Positions 48,181 through 58,942 of a stretch of DNA of 64,000 nucleotides are shown here, in pieces. Source of the DNA: Pseudomonas reactans. Lineage in GTDB: Bacteria; Pseudomonadota; Gammaproteobacteria; Pseudomonadales; Pseudomonadaceae. A model generated the notes under the pieces. The model made no database searches. It saw only the letters and a program-made list of their open reading frames with translations, and was not told where the DNA came from. Every line of letters begins with the position of its first letter. Positions within the stretch are counted from its first letter, which is position 1. The DNA is taken from positions 62,001 through 126,000 of the forward strand of contig NZ_JACAPG010000006.1 in NCBI RefSeq assembly GCF_013385825.1, written 5' to 3'. The translations under genes were made by a program, and so were the position numbers.

Positions 48181-48215
48181 AAAAACGCCCCGACTGGTTC
48201 GGGGCGTTTTTTTTT
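48181..48215 (+). terminator. terminator of slyD
   Basis: ACGCCCCGA and TCGGGGCGT pair over five bases and are followed by nine T. Confidence 0.93.
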
Positions 48216-48231
48216 GCCTGCCGATAATCCT

Positions 48232-48331
48232 TGTAGGAGCGAGCTTGCTCGCGAAAATCGTTAACGATGATGCGGGCAGGCTGAATGTGCGCGGCGCTCT
48301 CTGGTTTTTCGCGAGCAAGCTCGCTCCTACA
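48232..48331. repeat. REP doublet (REPIN), GGAGCGAGCT type
   Basis: Second copy of the type found at 36834: same arms, spacer of about 54 bases with the shared GCGGCGCTCTC word. It lies between the terminators of convergent slyD and rpsT. Confidence 0.9.
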
Positions 48332-48344
48332 GGTGGGCACAAAC

Positions 48345-48381
48345 AAAAATGCCCCGGACCTTTCGGTACGGGGCATTTTTT
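48345..48381 (-). terminator. terminator of rpsT
   Basis: AAAAATGCCCCG and CGGGGCATTTTT pair around a 12-base loop. Symmetric, so it can act for both directions; on the minus strand it is 40 bases behind rpsT. Confidence 0.9.
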
Positions 48382-48421
48382 AACTGTTTCGCAACCTGGG
48401 TCGCGTTGCAGTTGTTACCAC

Positions 48422-48700
48422 TTAGGCTGCAGCAGCGACGCTCAGAGCCTTGATGTGGCCATTCAGACGGCTCTTATGACGAGCGGCCTTGTTCTTGTGG
48501 ATGATGCCTTTATCGGCCATGCGGTCGATAACTGGCACAGCCAGAACGTAAGCTGCTTGAGCTTTTTCAGCGTCTTTGGTGTCGATGGCTTTAACTACAT
48601 TCTTGATGTAGGTACGAACCATGGAACGCAGGCTGGCGTTGTGGCTGCGACGCTTCTCAGCCTGTTTTGCACGTTTTTTGGCGGAAGGTGTGTTGGCCAC
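48422..48700 (-). CDS. rpsT: 30S ribosomal protein S20
   Basis: A 92-residue S20, starting [20 protein letters not shown], with [16 protein letters not shown] near the end. A primary binder of 16S rRNA. It diverges from murJ as in other pseudomonads. Confidence 0.98.
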   Translation of the reverse strand: MANTPSAKKRAKQAEKRRSHNASLRSMVRTYIKNVVKAIDTKDAEKAQAAYVLAVPVIDRMADKGIIHKNKAARHKSRLNGHIKALSVAAAA

Positions 48701-48753
48701 CGTCGAGCTCCTCGAAAGACTTTTTAGGAAATAGCAAACAAAATAGGCCGCGA

Positions 48754-48782
48754 ATCATGCCGATGACTTGATGTGTTGTCAA
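48754..48782 (-). promoter_or_regulatory. sigma-70 promoter of rpsT
   Basis: On the minus strand: TTGACA, 17 bases, CATGAT, about 54 bases before the rpsT ATG. A perfect -35 with a fair -10, as expected for a ribosomal gene. Confidence 0.75.
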
Positions 48783-48953
48783 GGGCGGCTGATGCGAACT
48801 GCTGAGTGGTCGATCTGAAGAGGCGGGTGATTTATTTCCGGCGCTTGACCTGTAAACTCGCGAGCTTTGGCTCTGTGCTGTTGCAGGCGCGCAGTATCGC
48901 ATAAGTAGGCGCTTTGTTCGCCTGCTCTTTATCTAAAGGCGCAAACTCTTTCA

Positions 48954-50492
48954 ATGAATCTGCTCAAATCGTTGGCCGCCGTCAGCTCTATCACGATGAT
49001 CTCCCGGGTTCTGGGGTTTGTACGCGACACGCTGCTGGCGCGCATTTTCGGCGCCAGCATGGCCACGGATGCCTTCTTTATTGCCTTTAAACTGCCCAAC
49101 CTGCTGCGGCGGATCTTCGCCGAAGGTGCGTTTTCCCAGGCCTTCGTGCCGATCCTGGCCGAATACAAGACCCAGCAGGGCGAAGAAGCCACCCGCACCT
49201 TTATTGCCTACGTTTCGGGCCTGTTGACCCTGGTGTTGGTGCTGGTGACCGTGCTCGGCATGCTCGCCGCGCCCTGGGTGATCTGGGCCACGGCGCCCGG
49301 TTTTGCCAATACCCCGGAAAAATTCGCGCTGACCACCGACCTGTTGCGCGTGACCTTTCCTTATATATTGCTGATCTCCCTGTCATCACTGGCCGGGGCG
49401 ATCCTGAATACCTGGAACCGTTTCTCGGTGCCGGCCTTTGTGCCGACCCTGCTGAACGTCAGCATGATCATCTTCGCGCTGTTCCTTACGCCCTACTTTG
49501 ATCCGCCGGTGATGGCCCTGGGCTGGGCGGTACTGGCCGGCGGCCTGGCGCAATTGCTCTACCAACTGCCGCACCTGAAAAAGATTGGCATGCTTGTCTT
49601 GCCGCGCCTGAACCTCAAGGACACCGGCGTATGGCGCGTGATGCGCAATATGCTGCCAGCGATCCTCGGTGTGTCGGTTAGTCAGATTTCCCTGATCATC
49701 AATACCGCGTTCGCCTCGCTGCTGGTCTCCGGCTCGGTGTCGTGGATGTACTACGCCGACCGCCTGATGGAATTGCCGTCCGGCGTGCTGGGCGTGGCAC
49801 TGGGCACGATTCTGCTGCCAACCCTGGCGCGCACTTACGCCAGCAAGGATCGCCAGGAGTATTCGCGCATCCTCGATTGGGGGTTGCGCCTGTGCTTTGT
49901 GCTGGTGCTGCCATGTGCGCTGGCGCTGGGGATCCTGGCTGAACCGTTGACCGTGTCGCTGTTTCAATACGGTCAGTTCGATGCCCATGACGCCTTGATG
50001 ACCCAGCACGCGCTGGTCGCTTATTCCGTCGGGCTGCTCGGCATCATCGTGATCAAAGTGCTGGCTCCCGGCTTCTATGCCCAGCAAAACATCCGTACGC
50101 CGGTGAAAATCGCGATTTTCACGCTGATCGTCACGCAACTGCTCAACCTGGTGTTTATCGGCCCGCTGGCCCACGCCGGCCTGGCGCTGGCGATCAGTGC
50201 CGGTGCGTGCATCAACGCCGGGCTGTTGTTTTACCAATTGCGTAAGCAGCAGATGTTCCAGCCGCAGCCAGGCTGGGGCCTGTTTGCCCTCAAGTTACTG
50301 GTGGCGGTGGCCATGATGTCGGCCGTGCTGCTGGGCCTGATGCACTTCATGCCGGCATGGGATGAAGGCCATATGCTTGAGCGCTTCATGCGTCTTGGCG
50401 TGTTGGTCGTCGCGGGTGTGGTGGTGTACTTCGGGATGTTGCTGCTGCAAGGCTTCCGCCTGCGGGATTTCAATCGCAAGTCCCTGGGTTAG
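48954..50492 (+). CDS. murJ: lipid II flippase MurJ (MviN)
   Basis: A 512-residue polytopic membrane protein of about 14 helices in the MOP superfamily. The opening [30 protein letters not shown] with its Arg residues is the family mark. It moves lipid II across the inner membrane for wall synthesis. It lies between rpsT and ribF in the standard order. Confidence 0.97.
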   Translation: MNLLKSLAAVSSITMISRVLGFVRDTLLARIFGASMATDAFFIAFKLPNLLRRIFAEGAFSQAFVPILAEYKTQQGEEATRTFIAYVSGLLTLVLVLVTVLGMLAAPWVIWATAPGFANTPEKFALTTDLLRVTFPYILLISLSSLAGAILNTWNRFSVPAFVPTLLNVSMIIFALFLTPYFDPPVMALGWAVLAGGLAQLLYQLPHLKKIGMLVLPRLNLKDTGVWRVMRNMLPAILGVSVSQISLIINTAFASLLVSGSVSWMYYADRLMELPSGVLGVALGTILLPTLARTYASKDRQEYSRILDWGLRLCFVLVLPCALALGILAEPLTVSLFQYGQFDAHDALMTQHALVAYSVGLLGIIVIKVLAPGFYAQQNIRTPVKIAIFTLIVTQLLNLVFIGPLAHAGLALAISAGACINAGLLFYQLRKQQMFQPQPGWGLFALKLLVAVAMMSAVLLGLMHFMPAWDEGHMLERFMRLGVLVVAGVVVYFGMLLLQGFRLRDFNRKSLG

Positions 50493-50611
50493 AGAGTTTG
50501 CCGCGATAAAACCGTTGTTTTATCGATTCGATCCATTTGGCCTGTGCTGTTGCCTGTCGTCCGGGGCCGGGTGTGGTTATAATCGACCACTTTATGAGCA
50601 AGAAGCGCGTT

Positions 50612-51550
50612 ATGCAGCTGGTTCGAGGTCTCCACAACCTGCGCCCCGAGCATCGGGGCTGCGTCGCCACTATTGGCAACTTTGACGGTGTTCACCGTGG
50701 CCACCAGGCTATCCTGGCTCGGCTGCGCGAACGCGCGGTCGAGTTGGGCGTGCCCAGCTGCGTGGTGATTTTCGAGCCACAGCCGCGGGAATACTTCACC
50801 CCCGAGACCGCGCCAGCCCGCCTGGCCCGCTTGCGGGACAAGCTGCAATTGCTGGCTGAAGAGGGCGTGGACCGTGTCCTCTGCCTGGCCTTCAACCAGC
50901 GTTTGCAAAGCCTGAGCGCCGCCGAGTTCGTTGACCGCATCCTGGTCGATGGCCTGGGCGTGCAGCATTTGGAGGTCGGTGACGACTTCCGCTTTGGTTG
51001 CGACCGCGTCGGGGATTTCGATTTCCTGCAGCATGCGGGCGTCAACCAGGGGTTTACCGTCGAAGCCGCACAAACCGTCGAACTGGACGGCCTGCGCGTG
51101 AGCAGTACCCAGGTGCGTAATGCCCTGGCCGCTGCCGACTTCGCCTTGGCCGAGCGTTTGCTCGGTCGCCCGTTCCGCATTGCCGGACGGGTCCTGCACG
51201 GCCAGAAGCTGGCGCGCCAATTGGGCACGCCAACCGCCAACGTGCAACTCAAGCGCCGTCGTGTGCCGCTGACCGGGGTTTACCTGGTGAGCGTCGACAT
51301 CGACGGCCAATCGTGGCCCGGAGTCGCCAACATAGGCGTCAGGCCCACGGTTGCAGGTGATGGCAAGGCCCACCTGGAAGTACATCTGCTGGATTTTGCC
51401 GGTGATCTGTATGACCGGCGTTTGACGGTGGTTTTCCACCAGAAGCTGCGTGAAGAGCAGCGTTTCGCCTCCCTTGAGGCGTTGAAAACGGCGATCAATG
51501 CGGATGTCGCCGCCGCCCGTGCACTAGCCGCACCTAGCGCCCATCGCTAA
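50612..51550 (+). CDS. ribF: bifunctional riboflavin kinase / FAD synthetase
   Basis: A 312-residue RibF. The N-terminal adenylyltransferase has ATIGNFDGVHRGHQ and the C-terminal riboflavin kinase has GTPTANVQL. It turns riboflavin into FMN and FAD. The start at 50612 fits the family (MQLVRGLHNLR); earlier ATGs are not conserved. A TATAAT box at 50578-50583 lies 28 bases in front and probably serves ribF. Confidence 0.97.
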   Translation: MQLVRGLHNLRPEHRGCVATIGNFDGVHRGHQAILARLRERAVELGVPSCVVIFEPQPREYFTPETAPARLARLRDKLQLLAEEGVDRVLCLAFNQRLQSLSAAEFVDRILVDGLGVQHLEVGDDFRFGCDRVGDFDFLQHAGVNQGFTVEAAQTVELDGLRVSSTQVRNALAAADFALAERLLGRPFRIAGRVLHGQKLARQLGTPTANVQLKRRRVPLTGVYLVSVDIDGQSWPGVANIGVRPTVAGDGKAHLEVHLLDFAGDLYDRRLTVVFHQKLREEQRFASLEALKTAINADVAAARALAAPSAHR

Positions 51551-51564
51551 CCGAAGAGCCTTAA

Positions 51565-54396
51565 ATGACCGACTATAAAGCCACGCTAAACCTTCCGGAC
51601 ACCGCCTTCCCAATGAAGGCCGGCCTGCCACAGCGCGAACCGCAGATCCTGCAGCGCTGGGACAGTATTGGCCTGTACGGAAAGTTGCGCGAAATTGGCA
51701 AGGATCGTCCGAAATTCGTCCTGCACGACGGCCCTCCTTATGCCAACGGCACGATTCACATCGGTCATGCGCTGAACAAGATTCTCAAGGACATGATCCT
51801 GCGCTCGAAAACCCTGTCGGGCTTCGACGCGCCGTACGTGCCGGGTTGGGACTGCCACGGCCTGCCGATCGAACACAAAGTCGAAGTGACCTACGGCAAG
51901 AACCTGGGCGCGGATAAAACCCGCGAACTGTGCCGTGCCTACGCCACCGAGCAGATCGAGGGGCAGAAGTCCGAATTCATCCGCCTGGGCGTGCTGGGCG
52001 AGTGGGACAACCCCTACAAGACCATGAACTTCAAGAACGAGGCCGGGGAAATCCGTGCCTTGGCCGAGATCGTCAAGGGCGGTTTCGTGTTCAAGGGCCT
52101 AAAACCCGTGAACTGGTGCTTCGACTGCGGTTCGGCCTTGGCTGAAGCGGAAGTCGAGTACGAAGACAAGAAGTCCTCGACCATCGACGTGGCTTTCCCG
52201 ATCGCCGACGAGGCCAAGCTGGCCGAGGCCTTTGGCCTGTCTTCGCTGGCCAAGCCAGCCGCCATCGTGATCTGGACCACCACCCCGTGGACCATCCCGG
52301 CCAACCAGGCACTGAACGTGCACCCGGAATTCACCTACGCCCTGGTGGACGTCGGTGACCGCCTGCTGGTGCTGGCCGAGGAAATGGTCGAGGCCTGCCT
52401 GGCCCGCTACGAGCTGCAAGGTTCGGTCATCGCCACCACCACCGGCTCTGCGCTGGAACTGATCAACTTCCGTCACCCGTTCTATGACCGCCTGTCGCCG
52501 GTGTACCTGGCTGACTACGTTGAGCTGGGTTCGGGCACCGGTATCGTTCACTGCTCGCCTGCCTACGGCGTAGACGACTTTGTGATCTGCAAGAAGTACG
52601 GCCTGGTCAACGACGACATCATCAACCCGGTGCAAAGCAACGGCGTGTACGTGCCGTCGCTGGAGTTCTTCGGCGGCCAGTTCATCTTCAAGGCCGATCA
52701 GCCAATCATCGAAAAGCTGCGTGAAGTCGGTGCGCTGATGCAAACCGCCACCATCCAGCACAGCTACATGCACTGCTGGCGCCACAAGACCCCGCTGATC
52801 TACCGCGCCACCGCGCAGTGGTTCATCGGCATGGACAAAGAGCCGACCAGCGGCGACACCCTGCGTGTCCGCTCGCTCAAAGCCATTGAAGACACCAAGT
52901 TCGTCCCGGCCTGGGGCCAGGCGCGCCTGCACTCGATGATCGCCAACCGTCCGGACTGGTGCATCTCCCGCCAGCGTAACTGGGGCGTGCCGATCCCGTT
53001 CTTCCTGAACAAGGAAAGCGGCGAGCTGCACCCACGTACCGTCGAACTGATGGAAGAAGTGGCCCAGCGCGTTGAGCAGGAAGGCATCGAAGCCTGGTTC
53101 AAGCTGGACGCCGCCGAACTGCTGGGCGATGAAGCGCCGCAGTACGACAAGATCAGCGACACCCTCGACGTGTGGTTCGACTCCGGCACCACTCACTGGC
53201 ACGTGCTGCGCGGCTCGCACCCAATGGGTCACGAAACCGGCCCGCGTGCCGACCTGTACCTGGAAGGCTCCGACCAACACCGTGGCTGGTTCCACTCGTC
53301 GTTGCTGACCGGTTGCGCCATCGACAACCACGCGCCGTACCGCGAACTGCTGACCCACGGCTTCACCGTCGACGAGACGGGCCGCAAGATGTCCAAGTCG
53401 CTGAAGAACGTGATCGAGCCGAAAAAGATCAACGACACCCTGGGCGCCGACATCATGCGCCTGTGGGTAGCCTCGACCGACTATTCGGGCGAAATCGCCG
53501 TGTCGGACCAGATCCTGGCCCGCAGCGCCGATGCCTACCGCCGCATCCGTAATACCGCACGCTTCCTGCTGTCGAACCTGACCGGTTTCAACCCGGCCAC
53601 CGACATCCTGGCGGCCGAGGACATGCTCGCCCTCGACCGCTGGGCCGTGGACCGTACCCTGTTGCTGCAACGTGAGTTGCAGGAAAACTACGGTGAGTAC
53701 CGCTTCTGGAACGTCTACTCGAAGATCCACAACTTCTGCGTGCAGGAGCTGGGTGGTTTCTACCTCGACATCATCAAGGACCGCCAGTACACCACCGGCG
53801 CCAACAGCAAGGCGCGCCGTTCGGCGCAGACCGCGCTGTTCCACATCTCCGAAGCGCTGGTGCGCTGGATCGCGCCGATCCTGGCCTTCACCGCCGACGA
53901 ATTGTGGGAATACCTGCCGGGCGAGCGCAACGAGTCCGTGATGCTCAACACCTGGTATGAAGGCCTGACCGAACTGCCGGCCGACTTCGAACTGGGCCGC
54001 GAGTACTGGGAAGGCGTGATGGCCGTGAAGGTTGCGGTGAACAAGGAGCTGGAAGTGCAACGCGCGGCCAAGGCTGTCGGTGGCAACCTGCAAGCCGAAG
54101 TCACCCTGTTTGCCGAGGAAGGCCTGACCGCCGACCTGGCCAAGCTGAGCAACGAACTGCGCTTCGTACTGATCACCTCTACCGCGAGTCTGGCGCCATT
54201 CGCCCAGGCCCCGGCGGACGCAGTCGCCACCGAAGTGCCGGGCCTCAAGCTCAAAGTGGTCAAGTCGGCCTTCCCTAAGTGCGCCCGTTGCTGGCACTGC
54301 CGTGAAGACGTCGGCGTGAACCCTGAGCATCCGGAAATCTGTGGTCGTTGCGTCGACAACATCTCGGGTGCTGGTGAGGTTCGCCACTATGCCTGA
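51565..54396 (+). CDS. ileS: isoleucyl-tRNA synthetase
   Basis: A 943-residue class I synthetase with the HIGH motif in [10 protein letters not shown], an editing domain in the middle, the KMSKS loop in RKMSKSLKN, and a C-terminal zinc site with CARCWHC and CGRC. It lies 14 bases after ribF and overlaps lspA, as in other Gammaproteobacteria. Confidence 0.99.
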   Translation: MTDYKATLNLPDTAFPMKAGLPQREPQILQRWDSIGLYGKLREIGKDRPKFVLHDGPPYANGTIHIGHALNKILKDMILRSKTLSGFDAPYVPGWDCHGLPIEHKVEVTYGKNLGADKTRELCRAYATEQIEGQKSEFIRLGVLGEWDNPYKTMNFKNEAGEIRALAEIVKGGFVFKGLKPVNWCFDCGSALAEAEVEYEDKKSSTIDVAFPIADEAKLAEAFGLSSLAKPAAIVIWTTTPWTIPANQALNVHPEFTYALVDVGDRLLVLAEEMVEACLARYELQGSVIATTTGSALELINFRHPFYDRLSPVYLADYVELGSGTGIVHCSPAYGVDDFVICKKYGLVNDDIINPVQSNGVYVPSLEFFGGQFIFKADQPIIEKLREVGALMQTATIQHSYMHCWRHKTPLIYRATAQWFIGMDKEPTSGDTLRVRSLKAIEDTKFVPAWGQARLHSMIANRPDWCISRQRNWGVPIPFFLNKESGELHPRTVELMEEVAQRVEQEGIEAWFKLDAAELLGDEAPQYDKISDTLDVWFDSGTTHWHVLRGSHPMGHETGPRADLYLEGSDQHRGWFHSSLLTGCAIDNHAPYRELLTHGFTVDETGRKMSKSLKNVIEPKKINDTLGADIMRLWVASTDYSGEIAVSDQILARSADAYRRIRNTARFLLSNLTGFNPATDILAAEDMLALDRWAVDRTLLLQRELQENYGEYRFWNVYSKIHNFCVQELGGFYLDIIKDRQYTTGANSKARRSAQTALFHISEALVRWIAPILAFTADELWEYLPGERNESVMLNTWYEGLTELPADFELGREYWEGVMAVKVAVNKELEVQRAAKAVGGNLQAEVTLFAEEGLTADLAKLSNELRFVLITSTASLAPFAQAPADAVATEVPGLKLKVVKSAFPKCARCWHCREDVGVNPEHPEICGRCVDNISGAGEVRHYA

Positions 54397-54898
54397 TACC
54401 AGTCGTTTCGGACGTCTGGGCTGGCTCGTACTGAGTTTGCTGGTCCTGGTCATTGACCAGGTCAGCAAGGCTCATTTCGAAGGCTCCCTGCAGATGTTCC
54501 AGCAGATTGTGGTGATCCCGGATTACTTCAGCTGGACCCTGGCCTACAACACCGGCGCCGCTTTCAGCTTTTTGGCTGATGGCGGCGGCTGGCAGCGCTG
54601 GCTGTTCGCCCTGATCGCCGTGGTGGTCAGTGCGGTGCTGGTGGTGTGGCTCAAGCGTCTTGGTCGCGATGACACCTGGCTGGCTATCGCTCTGGCATTG
54701 GTGCTGGGCGGCGCGTTGGGCAACCTGTACGACCGCATTGCCCTTGGCCATGTGATCGACTTTATCCTGGTGCATTGGCAGAACCGCTGGTACTTCCCGG
54801 CGTTCAACTTTGCCGACAGCGCCATCACCGTCGGTGCAATCATGCTGGCGTTGGACATGTTCAAAAGCAAGAAAACCGGAGAGACCGTCAATGACTGA
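54389..54898 (+). CDS. lspA: lipoprotein signal peptidase (SPase II)
   Basis: A 169-residue inner-membrane aspartyl protease with four helices. The two catalytic Asp lie in GNLYDRI and FNFADSAI. It cuts lipoprotein signal peptides, including those of LolB, BamD and HrcJ in this window. The ATG at 54389 overlaps ileS by eight bases. Confidence 0.97.
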   Translation: MPDTSRFGRLGWLVLSLLVLVIDQVSKAHFEGSLQMFQQIVVIPDYFSWTLAYNTGAAFSFLADGGGWQRWLFALIAVVVSAVLVVWLKRLGRDDTWLAIALALVLGGALGNLYDRIALGHVIDFILVHWQNRWYFPAFNFADSAITVGAIMLALDMFKSKKTGETVND

Positions 54899-55343
54899 TC
54901 AGGTATTGGCTGAGCAACGCATCGGCCAGAGCACGGAAGTCACCTTGCATTTCGCACTGCGCCTGGAGAATGGCGATACGGTCGACAGCACGTTCGACAA
55001 AGCCCCGGCCACCTTCAAGGTCGGCGATGGCAACCTGCTGCCGGGTTTCGAAGCGGCCCTGTTTGGCTTCAAGGCCGGCGACAAGCGCACCCTGCAGATC
55101 CTGCCGGAAAACGCCTTTGGCCAGCCCAACCCGCAAAACGTGCAGATCATCCCGCGTTCGCAGTTCCAGGACATGGACCTGTCGGAAGGCTTGTTGGTGA
55201 TCTTCAACGATGCGGCGAATACCGAACTGCCTGGTGTGGTGAAAACCTTCGATGACGCGCAAGTGACCATCGACTTCAACCACCCGTTGGCCGGTAAAAC
55301 CTTGACCTTTGATGTTGAAATCATCGACGTTAAAGCGATCTAA
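54891..55343 (+). CDS. fkpB: FKBP-type peptidyl-prolyl isomerase FkpB (SlpA)
   Basis: A 150-residue SlpA-type FKBP: VTLHFALRLENGDTVDSTF, GNLLPGFEAALFGFKAGD. Unlike SlyD it has no His-rich tail. It overlaps lspA by eight bases and precedes ispH, the conserved order. Confidence 0.95.
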   Translation: MTDQVLAEQRIGQSTEVTLHFALRLENGDTVDSTFDKAPATFKVGDGNLLPGFEAALFGFKAGDKRTLQILPENAFGQPNPQNVQIIPRSQFQDMDLSEGLLVIFNDAANTELPGVVKTFDDAQVTIDFNHPLAGKTLTFDVEIIDVKAI

Positions 55344-55376
55344 CAGATGAAACCGGCGCCTGCGAGCGCTGGTCTG

Positions 55377-55463
55377 TGTAGGAGCCGGCTTGCCGGCGAT
55401 GCAGACGCTTCGGTGTATCGTCGACACCGCGGTGATGTTATCGCCGGCAAGCCGGCTCCTACA
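55377..55463. repeat. REP doublet (REPIN), GGAGCCGGCT type
   Basis: Second copy of the type at 24617, with near-identical arms and a related spacer. It separates fkpB from ispH inside what is usually one operon. Confidence 0.9.
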
Positions 55464-55528
55464 GGACTCGGCGCTCGCAAGGGCCCGAGTTGATCCATTT
55501 TCTTGCCCTGCAAGACACGAGGCACAGC

Positions 55529-56476
55529 ATGCAAATCAAACTCGCCAACCCCCGTGGCTTCTGCGCCGGCGTGGACCGGGCGATTGAAATCGTCAACCGC
55601 GCCCTGGAAGTCTTCGGGCCGCCGATTTACGTGCGCCATGAAGTCGTCCACAACAAATTCGTGGTCGAAGACCTGCGCGCGCGCGGCGCCATCTTTGTCG
55701 AAGAACTGGACCAGGTGCCGGACGACGTCATTGTCATCTTCAGCGCCCACGGTGTTTCCCAGGCCGTGCGTACCGAAGCGGCAGGCCGTGGCCTCAAAGT
55801 CTTCGATGCCACCTGCCCGCTGGTGACCAAGGTGCATATCGAAGTGGCACGCTACAGCCGTGACGGTCGAGAGTGCATCCTGATTGGCCATGCCGGTCAC
55901 CCGGAAGTCGAAGGCACCATGGGCCAGTACGACGCCAGCAATGGCGGCGCGATTTACCTGGTGGAAGACGAAAAAGACGTCGCCAACCTGCAGGTACAGA
56001 ACCCCGAGCGCCTGGCATTCGTGACCCAGACCACCTTGTCCATGGACGACACCAGCCGCGTGATCGACGCGCTACGCAGTCGCTTCCCGGCCATTGGTGG
56101 CCCGCGCAAGGACGACATTTGCTACGCCACTCAAAACCGGCAGGACGCGGTCAAGCAACTGGCCGACGAATGCGACGTGGTTCTAGTTGTCGGCAGCCCT
56201 AACAGCTCCAACTCCAACCGCCTGCGTGAGTTGGCTGAACGCATGGCAACCCCGGCGTACCTGATCGATGGCGCCGAAGACATGCAGCGCAGCTGGTTCG
56301 ATGGCGTCGAGCGTATCGGTATCACGGCGGGTGCATCGGCCCCGGAAGTGCTGGTGCGCGGCGTTATCCAGCAGTTGCATGCCTGGGGCGCCACTGGTGC
56401 CGATGAGCTGGCTGGCCGTGAAGAGAACATCACCTTCTCCATGCCCAAGGAGCTGCGGGTTCGCTCGCTGCTCTGA
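55529..56476 (+). CDS. ispH: 4-hydroxy-3-methylbut-2-enyl diphosphate reductase
   Basis: A 315-residue iron-sulfur enzyme, last step of the MEP pathway. The cluster Cys lie in [17 protein letters not shown] and a third site before the SNSNRL block. The start at 55529 fits the family ([14 protein letters not shown]). Its last 47 bases overlap the convergent fimT-like gene. Confidence 0.98.
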   Translation: MQIKLANPRGFCAGVDRAIEIVNRALEVFGPPIYVRHEVVHNKFVVEDLRARGAIFVEELDQVPDDVIVIFSAHGVSQAVRTEAAGRGLKVFDATCPLVTKVHIEVARYSRDGRECILIGHAGHPEVEGTMGQYDASNGGAIYLVEDEKDVANLQVQNPERLAFVTQTTLSMDDTSRVIDALRSRFPAIGGPRKDDICYATQNRQDAVKQLADECDVVLVVGSPNSSNSNRLRELAERMATPAYLIDGAEDMQRSWFDGVERIGITAGASAPEVLVRGVIQQLHAWGATGADELAGREENITFSMPKELRVRSLL

Positions 56477-57011
56477 GTACCTGTGTGCCGGAGTAGCTCC
56501 GGCACAACGCCTGCTCGGCACGCTCGCTGCGCAGGCTGATGCGCCCGCTGGGCGCCAGTACGACCTGATACAGGCTCTGCGCCTGATCTGTGGCGCATAC
56601 GTGCACGGTGCCAGCGCGAAAACCTCCTCCTGAAAACACCGGTTCGCCTAGTCCGCTGAAGCGCACCTGGCTCTTGACTGGCCCATTGCCAACTATTGGC
56701 ACACGACCGTTATCCTGATGCTCCTGCAGCACGGGGTTGTTGTCATCCAGGTAGCCGCGTCCGCTTATATCCACAATGACCTGCCAGCCCTGGCTCCAGT
56801 CGTCTTCCCGCGCATGAATGACTACCGGCTGGTTACGGGCGATGGCTTCAGTGCGCGCGTAGCGCAGGCCTGCGGTCAGGGATTGCGCCGCACTGTGTCG
56901 CTGTTGTGATTCCAGCAATCCCTTGAAATTCGGGGTTGCCAGACTGGCCAGGATGCCGCTCACGATCAGCCCGAGCAGCAGCTCGATCAGGGTAAAACCT
57001 TGTTGGCGCAT
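56430..57011 (-). CDS. GspH/FimT-type minor pseudopilin
   Basis: A 193-residue prepilin with short leader MRQQG, cleavage before [17 protein letters not shown] and a GspH-type C-terminal domain ending around CATD...SLR. The start at 57011 sits at the leader; longer readings are not conserved. The gene runs leftward, while the other pilin genes run rightward, and the last codons overlap the 3' end of ispH, so the final 15 or so residues may be an accidental extension. It likely primes type IV pili with PilV, PilW, PilX and PilE. Confidence 0.85.
   Translation of the reverse strand: MRQQGFTLIELLLGLIVSGILASLATPNFKGLLESQQRHSAAQSLTAGLRYARTEAIARNQPVVIHAREDDWSQGWQVIVDISGRGYLDDNNPVLQEHQDNGRVPIVGNGPVKSQVRFSGLGEPVFSGGGFRAGTVHVCATDQAQSLYQVVLAPSGRISLRSERAEQALCRSYSGTQVLRAASEPAAPWAWRR
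56481..56501. repeat. hairpin behind ispH, inside the fimT-like gene
   Basis: GTGCCGGAG and CTCCGGCAC pair around TAG, five bases after the ispH stop. No T-run follows on either strand. It could still slow transcription or protect the ispH message, though it also encodes the C-terminal part of the pilin gene on the other strand. Confidence 0.5.
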
Positions 57012-57203
57012 GTATCGTCCGTCCTTGGATTCAGTTGACGCCTTAGGTATAGCCCGCAGTGCGTTGCGTCGAATGGTGGCCTTCATGTCCAAAGTATTTC
57101 CCTTTGTTCCGGGAGCAGCGCGAGCGAAAAACCGACGCTAGTCTTGGGCCGCACAGCAGGTTTTTCCTGCTTTTTTCGGACCTCGACACGGATGACGACG
57201 GTA

Positions 57204-57689
57204 ATGCTTGCTTGCCCCAACAGCGGTTTCCCCCGGGATTTTTCTAGGCACCAAATCGGCATGACGCTGATCGAGGTGCTGGTTGCGGTGCTGATCCTCG
57301 CCATTGGCCTGCTGGGCGCGGCTGTGATCCAGCTCAATGCGCTCAAGTACACAGACAGTTCCAGGATGACCAGCCAGGCGAGTTTCATTGCCTACGACAT
57401 GCTTGACCGAATCCGCGCCAATTCTGCTGTCGACTACTCCTGGGGGCGGGCCGAGCGTGCTCCGGTCAGCGGCGCGTCTGCCAGCGTGCGCGACCTGGAC
57501 CTGCATGACTTCGAGGCCAATATCCTCGGCTTTGCCGGGGCGAGTGCCAAAGGCTCTGTGTCGGTCAATGCGGGTGAGGTGACGGTCAGCATCAGTTGGG
57601 ACGACAGCCGGGGCACACACAAACCGGGTGCCCGGGAAACATTTACCCTGACCAGCCGCATCAGCGATGAATCGAGGGGCGCGCAATGA
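57204..57689 (+). CDS. pilV: type IV pilus minor pilin PilV
   Basis: A prepilin of about 161 residues with an unusually long leader of about 19 residues, cut after Gly in HQIG before MTLIEVLVAVLILAIGLLGAA. The LIEVLVAVLIL helix with Glu5 and the following QLNALKYTDSS are PilV-like. The start may be 57204 or 57192; neither has a strong ribosome site. It overlaps pilW by four bases. Confidence 0.87.
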   Translation: MLACPNSGFPRDFSRHQIGMTLIEVLVAVLILAIGLLGAAVIQLNALKYTDSSRMTSQASFIAYDMLDRIRANSAVDYSWGRAERAPVSGASASVRDLDLHDFEANILGFAGASAKGSVSVNAGEVTVSISWDDSRGTHKPGARETFTLTSRISDESRGAQ

Positions 57690-58393
57690 GGCGTCTTGTT
57701 CGGGGATTCAGCCTGGTGGAATTGCTGCTGGCGTTGGCCGCGGGCTTGGTATTGATGGTTGGGGCCACCCAGGTGCTGATCAGTTCCAAAGTGACCCACG
57801 CCAGCCAGCAGGCCGCCATGTTTCTGCAGGATGACGCACGGTTCGTGCTGGGCAAGCTGATCCAGGATATTCGCCAGGCGGGCATGTTTGGCTGCCTGTC
57901 CACGGCATTTATCGACAATGCGCCGCCGGTCTTTGATCAGCCTGTCAGTTGGAGCGCTGGGGCGGGTGCAAAGTCGCTGACGTTAGTCACCGCAGATGTT
58001 GGTAACGAGAGTGGCAAGCCTGACTGGACCGTATTGTCCGATTGCACGGGCACCGCCCAGGCATACGCAGGTAGTTCTCCCGCGCCTGTCCCCGGACAAA
58101 TCCGCTTTGCGCTGCGCCAGATCACCTACACCTTCGAAGCCGGTCAATTGAAAGCCAGCACGCCTGCGGCCCCGGCCAAGGCAGTGCTGGTGGATAACGT
58201 GCAGGCTTTCGATATCAGCTTTGGCGTGGCTGCCAAACCTTCGTCGACGGAGGTGGCGCGTTACGAGGCGAGCCCGGCGGACTTTGCCTTGATACGCAGT
58301 GTGCGCATCCTGATGACGCTGCAAGACCCCGCCGGACGCGTGAAGGATCAAACCTACAGCGTCGTGGCGGCGCTGCGAAACCGTCTGGGGTAG
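57686..58393 (+). CDS. pilW: type IV pilus minor pilin PilW
   Basis: A 235-residue prepilin with leader MRRLVRG and helix FSLVELLLALAAGLVLMVGATQ, then a beta-rich domain with DDARFVLGKLIQDIRQAGMFGC, which is the PilW pattern. It overlaps pilV and is eight bases from pilX. Shorter than P. aeruginosa PilW (about 270 residues). Confidence 0.9.
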   Translation: MRRLVRGFSLVELLLALAAGLVLMVGATQVLISSKVTHASQQAAMFLQDDARFVLGKLIQDIRQAGMFGCLSTAFIDNAPPVFDQPVSWSAGAGAKSLTLVTADVGNESGKPDWTVLSDCTGTAQAYAGSSPAPVPGQIRFALRQITYTFEAGQLKASTPAAPAKAVLVDNVQAFDISFGVAAKPSSTEVARYEASPADFALIRSVRILMTLQDPAGRVKDQTYSVVAALRNRLG

Positions 58394-58400
58394 GGCAGCC

Positions 58401-58931
58401 ATGACGTCTACAGAACCTATTCGTCTGCGGCAGGCTGGCATGGTGCTGCTGGTCAGCCTGGTGTTGTTGCTGCTGTTGTCGTTGATCGGTCTGTCATCGA
58501 TGCAAGGTGCGGTCAGCCAGCAAAAAGTCAGCGGTAGTCTTTGGCACCGCAATCAGTCGCTACAAACTGCGGAAAGTGGCTTGCGACGTGGGGAATCGGT
58601 TGTGCGGCGGGCATTTGCGATGCTGCCGCCGTGCCGGTCGATTGTCACCTGTGCGCCGCCGGCTGCCGCCTATTCGGTGGTTGGGGCTGGGGTGGACCCT
58701 GTTTCGGGTGTCACTTGGGTTGCACTGAGCGGAAGTCTATACGGCATTCAATCCCTTGGACCTGCGGTGGGGCTGGCGCATGTACCACCACAAGCCGTGG
58801 CCGACGCGTATCGAGTGACGGCTGTCGGGTTAAGCGGCCAATTACGCACGGTGTTGGAGAGCGTCTATGCGCATGTAGAAGAGGAGGGTGGCTCGCGTTT
58901 TCGGCGGGTGGCTTGGCGGCAACTTCAATAA
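58401..58931 (+). CDS. pilX: type IV pilus assembly protein PilX
   Basis: A 176-residue protein with a PilX N-terminal helix: RQAGMVLLVSLVLLLLLSLIGLSSMQ, then ESGLRRGE. In place of the usual Glu at position 5 of the helix it has a hydrophobic residue, as PilX-type proteins often do. It is followed after 11 bases by pilE. In P. aeruginosa pilY1 would come next; it is not here. Confidence 0.85.
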   Translation: MTSTEPIRLRQAGMVLLVSLVLLLLLSLIGLSSMQGAVSQQKVSGSLWHRNQSLQTAESGLRRGESVVRRAFAMLPPCRSIVTCAPPAAAYSVVGAGVDPVSGVTWVALSGSLYGIQSLGPAVGLAHVPPQAVADAYRVTAVGLSGQLRTVLESVYAHVEEEGGSRFRRVAWRQLQ

Positions 58932-58942
58932 GGAGCGTTGAA

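Noticed and set aside
52099..54468. Open frame of 789 codons antisense to ileS
   Set aside because: Same artefact as above, over the catalytic parts of ileS.
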